NCBI GenBank assembly: GCA_020912385.1
Contig: CP087210.1
Span: 1 to 64,000, forward strand
Reading direction: 5' to 3'
Source: Neofusicoccum parvum
Lineage: Eukaryota > Ascomycota > Dothideomycetes > Botryosphaeriales > Botryosphaeriaceae
Length of the DNA stretch: 64,000 bases
The number at the start of each line of letters is the position of its first letter. Within the stretch, counting starts at the first letter, position 1. Below the pieces are notes generated by a model, which saw only the letters and a list, made by a program, of their open reading frames with translations, was not told where the DNA came from and did no database searches. Below are positions 22,501-32,228 of this stretch, piece after piece. Made by a program: the position numbers and the translations under genes.

Positions 22501-23430
22501 GGACAACTTGGAGCAGCTGCAGTGATCCTCAACCAGGAGCAGAGAATCCATAGACAAGCCCAGAAAGGGGTTGGCTCCAGCAAGTTTTACAGCATCACGG
22601 CCGCTGAGCTTATCGCTATTAACACCGGCATGGAGCTAGCAGTGGAGCAGAACCTCGAAGAAGGCAACTCAAATCCAGTAATATATACAATCTACAGCGA
22701 CTCAAAGGCAGCCCTACAAGCACTAGCAGACCCACACAAGCGACGATCAGGTCAAGGCATAGTACGGTCAATTACAGAAACAGCCAAGCATATCAAGGAT
22801 AGCTATCAAATCAGCTTCTCTCTCCAATGGGTGCCAAGCCACAGTGGGATCAGAGGGAATGATGAAGCGGACAGGCTCGCTAAAGCTGCAACCACACGCC
22901 TTAGAGAACACAGCTTTGGACCACTAGCATCACTTCAGGCCCAGGCAGCCAAGGAAACAGCACACGCAACCTGGGCAGCACAATGGGAAATCTCAGACAA
23001 AGGCCAGCACCTCCGAGGCATCGACACAGCCCCACCAGGCCCTCACACCCGGCACCTATACGACAAGCTCCCACGGAGCCTGGCTGGTCTCCTTGCCCAG
23101 CTTCGGACAGGCCACTGCTGGCTTAACCAACACCGTAAGCGGATGGGCCGCATCAACAATGAGCAGTGTGAATGTGGAGAAGTTGAATCAGTGTCACATG
23201 TCCTTCTTGACTGTTACCTGCTTCAGCAAGGCCGTCAGAAGATGCTTCAAGAAAGTGGCTTACAAAAGAACAGCCTATCAGCCTTGCTAGGTGGAAAGCC
23301 ACCAAGTAACACAGTAGCCACGCAGAGCAAAGAAAATAAGTGGAGGATAACAACGTCACAGCTACAGGCTGTTCTCAGCTTTGCGCAAGACACACAGCGG
23401 TTCATAAACAGAGATGAACCTATAGCGTAA
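19558..23430 (+). CDS. LINE-2 ORF2: endonuclease, reverse transcriptase, RNase H
   Basis: Intact 1,290-residue polyprotein. APE-type endonuclease at the N-terminus (GGDFNRQDPLWGG near 148, SDHRAIF near 230). RT with FDLKGAFNAV near 597, PGLPQGSPLSPILF near 657 and catalytic YIDDY near 687. RNase H with FTDAS near 973, IYSDSKAAL near 1044 and HSGIRGNDEADRLA near 1095. Terminal CECGEVESVSHVLLDC near 1203. All catalytic carboxylates expected for the three activities are visible, so the enzyme set looks functional. The start overlaps the ORF1 stop by 7 nt. Confidence 0.94.
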   Translation: MLEPLRIVQLNIWKTNECMEALINDPDTEKLDILLIQEPPVSFFKNLPQHRSWHLYTPTYTGTQKKRSAIYVNKRISSSAQQQVPCNSRDLTAVQIQTPNQPILIFSVYIPPMGGTQQSAENEMLAALQAIRQSIAKQTTCNTLGLILGGDFNRQDPLWGGDNIKPYLVGSAASLISFMEEHHLQSHLYRGTPTCYASNKADSRTTLDLTLSNIPNQLVKCELLDQNYGSDHRAIFSEWNMEVEQANTRPPRKLYERTDWTKTGQAIQRALGQARQIATCGQLDKAVEQLISTTTAITNEFTPTAKPCPYSKQWFNPELKDHQSKYNKHRRLWQTFSASLGRDNPDTVDQYSAMKMARREWVKAIAHAKSSHWKDFLDNAGKGNQLWKAAKYASPSDNYSNIPPLSTGNNKATENAEKAQLLLDTFFPKPTSPQPPAQSTMATPIGWEPITEAEIHQSLSSTKPNSAPGDDGLPMLVWQKLWPYITTYIHHIFSASINLGHHPKAWRTAAIIVLRKAGKPDYTIPKAYRPISLLNTLGKLLEAVMAKRLSYYAEKHNLLPATQFGARPGRSTEQALLILVDAIWKAWKEHKVVTLMAFDLKGAFNAVGKEVLDHCLAKRGIPTEARCWIKSFMENRTASISFDNYTKPAAALNHPGLPQGSPLSPILFAFYNADLVDQPVDFTGGSSAYIDDYCRWRTSLSASKNLAALQREDIPRMQRWAEQTGSSFEADKTELIHFTRSPDQNCSGAIVMGNHVIEPRQEVKLLGVIFDQQLRWRAHVQRAATRATKTCLAIGRLRHLRPKQMRQLYQACVIPQLDYASTVWHSPKRCKWQVAVLSRIQRLATTKAISAFQTVSTEALDYENFLLPTKLRLQARAERVITNLKTLPTSHPCKTLVNKTISTLNLAVSFLSPLNATLKLQSPGQAEETEVIDTCPLPPWKPLLLDNIQRQLPKSQTLEVFKEELKRDGAKRIFTDASQVKGQLGAAAVILNQEQRIHRQAQKGVGSSKFYSITAAELIAINTGMELAVEQNLEEGNSNPVIYTIYSDSKAALQALADPHKRRSGQGIVRSITETAKHIKDSYQISFSLQWVPSHSGIRGNDEADRLAKAATTRLREHSFGPLASLQAQAAKETAHATWAAQWEISDKGQHLRGIDTAPPGPHTRHLYDKLPRSLAGLLAQLRTGHCWLNQHRKRMGRINNEQCECGEVESVSHVLLDCYLLQQGRQKMLQESGLQKNSLSALLGGKPPSNTVATQSKENKWRITTSQLQAVLSFAQDTQRFINRDEPIA

Positions 23431-23553
23431 AACACTCTTTACACCACACACCTAACACCTCACTCTCCGCCTCTCTTTACCTTCTCCTTCTCTCAAATTG
23501 ACACACAACATGTATACTAGCATTGAAATTCTTTGAATAGTCGTAGCCTGCAT

Positions 23554-23568
23554 ATCGCTCAGGGCGAT
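23554..23568 (+). other. LINE-2 3' UTR hairpin
   Basis: ATCGC and GCGAT arms around a 5-nt loop, just after TCGTAGCCTG and before GGGTCAGGG and the tandem tail. The arrangement is kept in the degraded copies near 33978, 39768 and 40083, so it may be the 3' recognition structure for the element's own RT. Confidence 0.5.
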
Positions 23569-23622
23569 GGGTCAGGGTAAATGAATTCAACTCAACTCAA
23601 CTCAATCAATCTTTCGGTTAGG

Positions 23623-23930
23623 AGTTTGTTAGTTCTAGTTATAATTCTACTTCTACTTCTACCATTACTTCTACTATTACTTCTAGTTCTACTTCTAGTT
23701 CTTAGTTCTAGTTCTACTTTTAATTCTACTTCTAGTTCTACTTTTAATTTTCTACTTCTAGTTCTACTTTTAATTTTCTATTTCTAGTTCTACTTCTAGT
23801 TTTTACTTCTACTTCTTCTTTTTCTAGCTTTACTTCTAGTTTCAACTCTTCTAATTCTAGTTCTAGTTCTAGTTCTAGTTCTAGTTCTAGTTCTAGTTCT
23901 AGTTCTAGTTCTATTTTTTCCTACTATTAC
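23623..23930. repeat. (TTCTAG)n / CTTCTA pyrimidine tract
   Basis: Starts right after the CTTTCGGTTAGG junction at the LINE-2 tail and consists of TTCTAG and CTTCTA units. It is the internal counterpart of the telomere-adjacent tracts at 218 and 2330. Confidence 0.8.
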
Positions 23931-23961
23931 TATTATATATATATATATTACACTCTTATCC

Positions 23962-24753
23962 TATTTAAAATTACTAACCCTCACCCTAATCTAAAATTAC
24001 TAACCCTCACCCTAATCTAAAATTACTAACCCTCACCCTAGTCTAAAATTATCAACTCTTATTCTACTTTTACTACCTCTATTTCTATTATATCTTTTAC
24101 TTTCTTTCTATTTAATTTCTTCTCTTTTATACTCTTCTTCTTCTTCTACCTTCCTTTATTTAGTTCTAGTTCTTCTAGTTCTTCTAAAATTCTAGTTACT
24201 TCTACTTCTTTCTAGTTCTTCTAGTTCCTCTAGTTCTTCTAGTCCTTCTAGTTCTTCTAATTTTACTTCTACTTCTACTTCTACTTCTACTTCTACTTCT
24301 ACTTCCACTTCTACTTCTACTTCTGGTTTTAACTCTAGTTTTAATTCTAGTTCTAGCTTTAATTCTAGTTCTAGTTCTAGTTCTAGTTCTAGTTCTAGTT
24401 CTTTTTTTTTTTTTAAAATCCACCTTTTACCTCTTCTATATATATTACTTAATATTCGTATTCAACTCCACCCAATTCTATATTTATATAGTAATACTTA
24501 TCCAGCTATTATTATTATTTCTAAAATAAACTGGTACTTACTATTTATTTATTTATTTATCTATTTATTTATTTATTCATTCTTTTTAAATCTAATCTTT
24601 CTTACTTGTTTCTACCTACTTCTTTTTCAACCATTACTTCTTTCTCTATTAGTTCTAAAATTTTACTAGCTCTCTCTACCTAAGTCTAGCTAGTCCTATC
24701 CATCTATTTCTATTAGCTCTATCTATTACTTTCCCCTACCCCTCTTCCTACTC
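23962..24753. repeat. Internal copy of the telomere-adjacent block
   Basis: Bases 23962-24052 repeat the degenerate telomere-like units of 134-217. The following CT-rich and AT-rich DNA repeats 218-905 almost verbatim, with shorter microsatellite runs. It lies just downstream of TLH-C, as the terminal block lies downstream of TLH-Z. This marks a former chromosome end or a copied end now 24 kb inside. Confidence 0.8.
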
Positions 24754-25730
24754 CTACTCCTCCTCTATTAAGCTCTCAACCCTTCCTATCAGCCATAAAA
24801 ACTCCTGAGCCAAGTTATTGCTCTCGAGCTCATCCTTCCTCCATACCTGTTCAAGATATCCTAGTAATCTATCTTTATCTTCATCTCCATCCTCTACCGC
24901 CGCCGCCGCCACTCCTACTACCTCCTCTCCTAGCCGTAATAACCACCTCTTCCACACCCTTTGATACCCGTACTTGATCCCATATAGTATACCAATCATC
25001 ACCCCGAAGAACTGGCACTCGCTGCCCTGAACCTGCCGCCACCCCTGCCTACCATTACTCTCCCATCTGTTGCAGATTGCCTGTGGTACCCCGCAGCGAA
25101 AGCAGCCCGAGTACCTCTTAAACCTGATTCTTCCCTGCATCTCGCGCCTCTCCCTATCCGCCTGCCTACCCCGCTCTGTTGGACAGTGGCTGACGCTGTG
25201 CTGGTCTTCCCTGCCTGCTGCCTTGCATACTAAACATACTCCCTTCCACCTCTGTAGCTTTCTCTGAAGTAGTTCTGCATCTGCATACACCTGTTGTGTC
25301 TGCCTGGCCTGCCTTGCCCTTATTCCTACTTGCTGCTGCTGCTGCCTTTGAAACTTCTGCCTGTCTGATTCTCTTTGTTGCGTACTTTGCTCTTCATCCT
25401 GCCGGCTTTCCTGCTGTCTTTCCTGCTGTCTTCCCTGCTGTCTTTCCTGCTGTCTTTCCTACTGTCTTTCCTGCTGTCTTTCCTGCTGATTTTCCTGCTG
25501 CTTCTCTCTTTGCTGCTGCATCCTCTGCTGCTTCTCTCTTTGCTACTGATTTTCCTGCTACTGCCTTCTCTGCTGCTCTCTTTGCTGCTGCTCCCTTTAC
25601 TGCTGTAACTGTTGCTGCTGGTGCTCTTGCTGCTGGTGCTTCCTCTGCTGCCACTGCTGCTCTTGCTGCTCTTGCTGCTCTTGCTGCTCTTGCTGCTCTT
25701 GTTGCTGCTGGTGCCACTGCTGCTGCCGTG

Positions 25731-25761
<31 letters not shown>

Positions 25762-25829
25762 TTTCCTTTGCTGCTGCTGCTGCTTCTTCTGCTGCTGCTG
25801 CTGCTCCCTCTACTGCTGCTCCTCCCTCC

Positions 25830-25866
<37 letters not shown>

Positions 25867-28800
25867 CCTCCACTGCTGCTGCTCCCTCTACTGCCACCAC
25901 TGCTCCTGCTGCTCTTCTTGCTGCTCCCTCTGCTGCTGCTGCTACTCCTTCCTCTGCTGCTGCTGCTGCTCCTCCTCCCTCTACTACTACTACTGCTGCT
26001 GCCCCTCCTCCCTCCTCCACTGCTGCTGCTGCTCCCCCCTCCACCACTGCTGCTGCCCCTGCTGCTGCCGCTGCTGCTGGTACTGGTCTATACTCTGTTC
26101 TTCCTCTACCTCCCTGTCTACCTCCTCCCCCTCCTCCTCCTCATCCACTATCTCAATCTCTTGCCCAGACTCCCCCCCTCCCCTTCCCCCCCTTCCCCTT
26201 CTACTTCTACAAAAATCGCACCTTTCTTCCCCCTCCTCCTCCTGCCGGCATTCCACCCGCCCAAATCTACCATCTAAAAACTCGTCCATCACTGTCCTCC
26301 TACACGGCCCCCCGTCCAGATACCGCCTTACCAGCCGGTCATCACTCTTCTCTCCCCCCTGAACCATCACTGCTCTACTGGCCAGCCCGTCCCTTCCCGC
26401 CCTGCCGCTCTCCTACGCGTAGTCCAGCAGATCCCGCGGCTTATCCGTGTGGATGATAAGCCTGATGCCTGGAATATCAATCCCCATGCCTAGCGCGCTG
26501 GTGGCTACCACCACGCGCACTACTCCCGCCTTGAAGTCCTCCAGCACCTCCTTCTTCCTAGCTTCTGACATCTTGCTGTAAAATACCTCGCACTGGAACA
26601 GCCCTGCGTCCACTAAGCTCTTCACCCTGGTCACTGTGTTACAGTAGATGACCACCTTTCCTTCTACCGTTGCCTACAGTTCCTCTTCTACCATCTCTTC
26701 TATTTTCCTATTCTGCGCCTCCTTCCCTCCTTGTCTTCCTTGCCATCCTCTCCCTCTCCCTCCTCCCCCTCCTCCCCCTCCTCTCCCTCCTCTCCCTCCT
26801 CTCCCTCCTCTCCCTCCTCTCCCTCCTCCATTCTCCACCTCCACCTCCAACTCCACCCCCACCACCTGGTAGCTGATGTTTCTGCGGGTGGTGACCGCCC
26901 TGAACACCACCACCTCGGCCGTAGTCCAGCCCATCCTGCGCCACAGCTCAGCCTCTTTGCTGGGTGGCAGCGTCGCTGTGAGCAGAACCATCTGCGTTTC
27001 TGCCGCCATGAGCTTCCCCAGCTGCTGCAGCTGCTTGCGGAAGTCTACCTGGTCGTTCAGCACCACGTGGCACTCGTCGATGATGATCCTGTCCAGCTGC
27101 CTCATCGCCCTAAGCCGGTTCAAAAACGTTATGAACTCGTCGCTCAGTGCTGCCTCTAGCGTGACCAGCACGATGGACTCCGCGTCTAGTGGCCGCCTCG
27201 CCTCCCATTCTGCACAGCTGATGCCCAGCTTACTGCAGCGCTCTTTCATGTCCGCTCGCAGCACGATAAGCGGTACCACCACCACCGTTGTTCCTCCTGG
27301 CTCCGTCCAAGCCGGCAGCATGAACAAGATGCTTTTCCCAGCCCCAGTCGGCATCACTGCCACCACCGGGCTCACTCCAGCCTGGATGGCGGTCACCGCC
27401 TCTTCCTGGATGCTGCGGAACTCGGCTTCCTTTCCCATCAATCTTTACAGCTGCTCCTTCACGTTGGCCCTCTTCAGCCTTACCCAGCGGTCCAGCCGCT
27501 CCTCGTCCGCGTCATCCTCAAACGGGCAGCGCTTCCTCTTCCTAGAAGCCGCCACCTCCCGCTCCTGGCTTTTAAAAGCCGACTGGAAGCCTAAGAAGCG
27601 GTGCCAGTCGGTGCTAGAAGTGCGGAATAGCAGCCTCTTCTCCGCCACCACACCCGCCTGCTCCATCATCCCACGCGCGTAGATCAAGCCTGCGGTGTGG
27701 GAAGTGTATCCTGCCTGGGCGTCTGCGATGGCTGCTACTGCCCGGTCTTCTCCCACCTCCATCTACTGCTACTCCTGCTCCTGCTTATTCCTATTCTCTC
27801 CTCCCCCCTCCTCATCTACCCTGAACGCGCTGGAGCCGCGCATGAAGCGCCTGCTGATGCCAATGGCGACGTCCCTGTACGCCCTAACCGTCAGCTCCTG
27901 GCCCAAGCCGATCCTGCTCTCCTTCTTCATCGCCTCCCTCATACGCTCTATGGTCCACCTCTTCTCCCCCGCCTCCGCCGGCCACATGTGGGCCGAGATC
28001 TGCTCGCTTCCACGCACCACTGCCAGCATGCGCTGGTGGAATGGCAAGACCAGCTATAGATACCACACTACCAGCTCCCCCACCTCCCTGGGCAGATACC
28101 TGTGGATCACCTTGACATCCCCGGACATAGCGTACCCCTTGTGGTAGCGCGTGACGAACACGACCAGCCCATCCTCTACGAAGATGTTGCGGTGCCCTCC
28201 CTTGGCCGTGTTACTGTGCCTGATGCTGAGAATCTCCGGCCCTCTTGCCGGCTGTCCACCAGTAATGTGTATCAGCAGCAGTAGCTTCTCCCTGAACTCG
28301 GCCACCTACGCTGCATATGCATCTACCGCCTGCCTACTGATGCCCGAGCTCGTGTTTTTCCTGGTGAACCTCTTCCTCGCAGCAGTGATTCCCATGATCC
28401 TGTTGAACAGCCAAGTGTTCCCGTCTGCTGGCAGCCTAGTACGCTGGTCCTGCAGAAAGCTCCACCCTCTGCGCTCCTCGGCTGGGTTGTCCCTAATTAA
28501 ATGCCACGGCACTGCTGGTACATCCATTTCCCCATGCTCTTTCTTGTGGCTGTGGCCGCTAAACAGCAGCTCCTGGAGCAGCAGCTGGCGACTGTCGTTT
28601 AGCAAGCCGTGCACCATGCCCCTGAACTTGGCCATGGTGAACTAGATGCCCTGGTATAGCAGCTGCTCCCGCCCATTCCATCCCACATGGCCCTTAGTGG
28701 TGGTGTTGTAGTGGATCTTCATCCCATAAGTGCGCAGATCCAGTATCCACTGCATGGGACTGTAGCTGCCTCGGATCATGAAGCTGTCCATCATCTTGGT

Positions 28801-30825
28801 CACTAGCTCCAAGCAGCTCATCTTCATCTGGCTGCGCTGGCTGCGCTGGCTGCGCTGGCTGCGCTTGCTGCGCCCACTGCTGTCCCTGGCGCTGCCCTGG
28901 CCGCTGTTCCTGCTGCTGCCCTGGCCGCTGCTGGTCCTGCTGCTGGCGCTGTCCTGGCCACTGCTGCTCTGGCCGGTGCTGCTCTGGCTGCTGCTGCTCC
29001 TGCCGCCCTGGCTGCGCCCGCTGCGCCCACTGCTGTCCCTGGCGCTGCCCTGGCCGCTGTTCCTGCTGCTGTCCTGGCCACTGCTGCTCTGGCCGGCGCT
29101 GCCCTGGCCGGCGCTGCCCTGGCCGGCGCTGCTCCTGCTGCCCTGGCTGCTGCTGCTGCTCCTGCCGCCCTAGCTGCGGCTGCTGCTACTGCTGCTGCCA
29201 GCATCGCCTCCACCATAACCGCCAGCACCATCCTCCTCCTCCTCCTCCTCCTCCTCCTCCTCCTCCTCCTCCTCCTCCTCCTCCTCCTCCTCAAAGTCCC
29301 ATGCGCTGCCCCCACTGCTGAACTCCTCCCCACTATCCTCCTCCCCTTCTGCTGCTGCTGCTGCTGCTGCTGGACCCACCATCTCCAGCGCCTTCTGCAC
29401 CACCATGAAGCGCCCCACCTTGATGATGGCCGACAGAATCGCTGTGTACAGACCCGGCTCCCTCCAGCCGGTGGGCGTGACCCCCTGCACCGCTAGAGCG
29501 CAGACCAGAGCGCTGTCGTACTCGCGCTGCGTGATCCTCTGGTTCAGCAGTTCAATATAAAAGTCCAAGCACGCCTTCTGGATCCCGGACAGCTTTGGTG
29601 GTAGCTGCTGCTGCTGCTGCTCTTCTAAACCAGCTCCTTCTTCTTCTTCATTATCATCATCATCATCACTATCACTTCTTCCTTCCTCTTCTTCCTCGCT
29701 TTCTTCTTCGTCTCTTCCTCCCCCTTTCCCTTCTTCTTGCTTCTTTACAGCTTGCTCTGCCTCCTCCATCAGCCTGGTGAATGCCCTGGACTGCCTGCGG
29801 GTGAACCTGTACTCTGGGCTTCTCCAGTCATGCTCCTGCTGTGTTCTGATAAAGAACATCAGCACCTGCTTCCACGCCCTCGACCTGTCCGCGACCGCGT
29901 TTTCCTCCATGTACGGCTGCAGCAGGTGGTACCGGTTCTGGTGCTTCTCCGTCCTCATCAGCTCCATGCGGATGAATATGCCGACCTGCTGGGTTACCGC
30001 CTGCTGGCCGATGCGCGCAACGTCGTCCATGGCTTTCCAGATGGCTGCCGCCGCCGCCTCCTCCTCCTCTGGCCTGTCCGGGTTGTTGGTGGTGTTGGGC
30101 TCCTCAACCGACGCTAGCAGATCGTCGCGGTCCAGCCGCGCCAGGTACGGCAGCCACTGCGTCCTGTCCAGCCACGGGCTGACCTCGTCCTTCTCCCCTT
30201 CCTCGATGGTCGCCCGCGCCCGCTTCTCCAGCTCCTCCCAGTTCTGGTTTGCCTTATTCCACGCCTGCTACCACAGCTGCTCTCCTCCCTCGGCGGGCTG
30301 CTGCGCCTGGTCCTCCTGCACTGCTTGCTCCGGCTCCGGCTGGCAGACTTCAAAGTACTGCGAGCCGTGGAAGGTGGGGAAGAAGCGCTGGCAGTGGACC
30401 TGCTTTACCGCCTCTTAGAACCTCCTCTTCAACCCCTCTTCTGCTATCCTACTCTGCCGGCCTTTGCCTCCTCCTCTGATTGACCATCTATGCTTCGTGT
30501 ACCAGTGCTCTTTCATCATCTTTTCGTTCCTACAGACGTACCGGCAGCTGCCGGGGTCCTTCTGGCATAGCAGCCCGTCCTTGAACAGTGGTAGCCCTGT
30601 AACGGGCCGTTGCACCCGGGCTGGCACTTCCAGCTCGCTCGAGAATGCAACCAAGCCATGCCAGCTTCTCACCTCACCACCGACCAGCTCCGCCTGCTTC
30701 CGGCCCATCCGGTGGTGTTTCCCCTGCAAGTGGCCTTCTACCTGGTCCGGCCATACCGCGTACCGGCACTCCCTGCAGATCGCGAGCCGGTATTCCGCCT
30801 AGTGATAAAAGTACGCTGTCGCCAT
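24754..30825 (-). pseudogene. TLH-C: full-length, RIP-interrupted telomere-linked helicase
   Basis: A single frame of about 2,023 codons runs from the ATG at 30825 to 24754, broken only by in-frame stops (for example TAG at codon 9, TAA after the linker near 27442, TAG in the QESGRAGRDG motif near 26415). Domains match TLH-A: OrsD-like C2H2, recombinase-like domain, RecQ helicase (MPTGAGKS, DECH, TATLPP, SALGMGIDIPG), Cys cluster, then a longer Gln-rich linker of CAG repeats (about 25400-26050) and terminal CCHC knuckles. The recombinase GH box reads GY here, a C to T change relative to TLH-A. Overall C differs more from A and B than those do from each other. Confidence 0.92.
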
Positions 30826-31234
30826 TTAGTACGCTAGCTAGTATTGGCTGGCTAATGCTGAAAGTTGCTAGAGAGAATGGTGCTGGTATGTGAGAAAAGC
30901 TGGTAAATGCTACTACTACTACTACTATCGCCGCCGCCGCTGCTACTGGCGCACGGATCACCCTTACCCCATCAAAATCTCCAACCCTAACCCTACTCTT
31001 ACCCCAAGTGGCTGGTTTCTCACGACGCAGCGGTCGGATTTTATGGTAGCTTATATAAAAAGTGGTCGCGGGGACGCGCTCTATAACTTGACCAAGTTTA
31101 GGCCCGATCCGAGCACCTCGCTTTAATAGCTGTGCGGTAATTGCTGTGCGGTGCGCGTACAGCCCACCCGACGATTTTTCCCCATACAATCCAGGTGCTG
31201 TGCGATCGCACAGCGCTTGGGCCTTTCGGTTAGG
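30826..31234 (-). promoter_or_regulatory. TLH-C upstream region with variant repeat-palindrome set
   Basis: Homologous to 8840-9249. Direct repeats AATAGCTGTGCGGT (31125-31138) and AATTGCTGTGCGGT (31139-31152), then an 18-bp palindrome GCTGTGCG-AT-CGCACAGC at 31197-31214, then CCTTTCGGTTAGG. The flanks align with TLH-A, whereas repeats and palindrome share a different core, changed together. Confidence 0.65.
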
Positions 31235-31352
31235 ATACCTTCAGGCCTTTAGGGTAGGATACCTTTAGGCCTTTAGGTTAGGATACCTTCAGGCCTTTGG
31301 GTTAGGATACCTTCAGGCCTTTAAGTTAGGATTTACACCTTTCGGTTAGGGG
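31224..31352 (+). repeat. 24-bp minisatellite with telomere-like core
   Basis: About five units of GGTTAGGATACCTTCAGG plus CCTTT; the variable core reads CGGTTAGG, AGGGTAGG, AGGTTAGG, GGGTTAGG and AAGTTAGG. The last unit is altered to GGATTTACACCTTTCGG. It contains the CCTTTCGGTTAGG string found at other module boundaries. Confidence 0.85.
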
Positions 31353-32226
31353 CAGTACATCCTATAAGACATCTACAAGGTAATAGATAAGATTGTAGCC
31401 CGAGGTGTTACCCCCTGGCTCATCTGGATACCAGCCCACTCAGGGGTGAAGGGGAATAAGGCAGCAGATAGAGCAGTAAAGAGAGTAGTTAAACCAGGCT
31501 AGAGACCGGACTGAGACTTCTAGAACCATTAGAGGCTAGTTAAAACAGTCATGTAGACAGTGCTTATAAGAGTATAAGAGGAAGAGAAGGAAAATATAAA
31601 ATAGAGAAAGAGATACGGAAGATATATATAGAAGCTAGATGGTACTATACTAGATAAACACACTATTAACCTCTATAACAGACTGGACTCGGAGTAGGTA
31701 GTAGTCCTAATTTAGTACCGCTTAAACTACTACCGACTTAAGCCCTATCTTCACAGAGTAGGTCGAGAGGAGTTAGATAAATACAAGTATAGCATGAGCT
31801 AGAAGATAGTTAAATATATACTACTAGAGTGTCCGTAATAGCGGGACCTCAGACGAGAGCTAGTAGTAGTAGTAGGGGAGAGATAGGGGGATGTTTCCTT
31901 TTTATTAGGTGGATAGAGCGGATGGGAGGACCGGTATACTAGAAAACTAGTAGACGGTCTAAAGGAGAAGTGGAAGTCTAACTATATAGTAGTTAAGGCA
32001 GCTATTCAGTTCCTATAAAGAACCGAGCGGTTCCAAGATAAATATAGAGAGGCTTACACATCGAACCCACTATAAGAGATATAAGGGTAGTAAAGGGAGT
32101 AAATAGATTAGACTAAGAAGTAAGAAGAGGCTAAAGAATAGGATAATATAAGGCTAAAGAGAGGAATAGCTCTTATACTACCTAGAATATATCGTAGCCT
32201 AATAGAATCAATCAATTAATCAATCA
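31351..32226 (+). pseudogene. RIP-degraded 3' fragment of the LINE-1 family
   Basis: Collinear with 17071-17946: the RNase H end of ORF2, the CECG-type knuckle, 3' UTR, TCGTAGCCT at 32192-32200 and AATC tail. Many CpA to TpA and TpG to TpA changes create stops. It is 5'-truncated at the minisatellite and ends in CCTTTCAG. Confidence 0.85.
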
Positions 32227-32228
32227 AC

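Larger units (their letters stand above)
17947..23614 (+). mobile_element. LINE-2: apparently intact non-LTR retrotransposon
   Basis: A second LINE family, directly behind LINE-1. Both ORFs are intact (422 and 1,290 codons) and no RIP stop is visible, so it may be competent. The 5' UTR starts with a copia-like pol fragment. The 3' UTR has a short hairpin (23554-23568), TCGTAGCCTG at 23541-23550, and a CAACT/CAATC tail followed by CTTTCGGTTAGG at 23611-23622. Degraded relatives are at 34038-39822, 39831-40137 and 49358-50977. Confidence 0.92.

Noticed and set aside
25296..26456. 386-codon Ala-rich plus-strand frame
   Set aside because: Antisense of the TLH-C Gln-rich linker and helicase C-terminus; the true frame is on the minus strand and is collinear with TLH-A.
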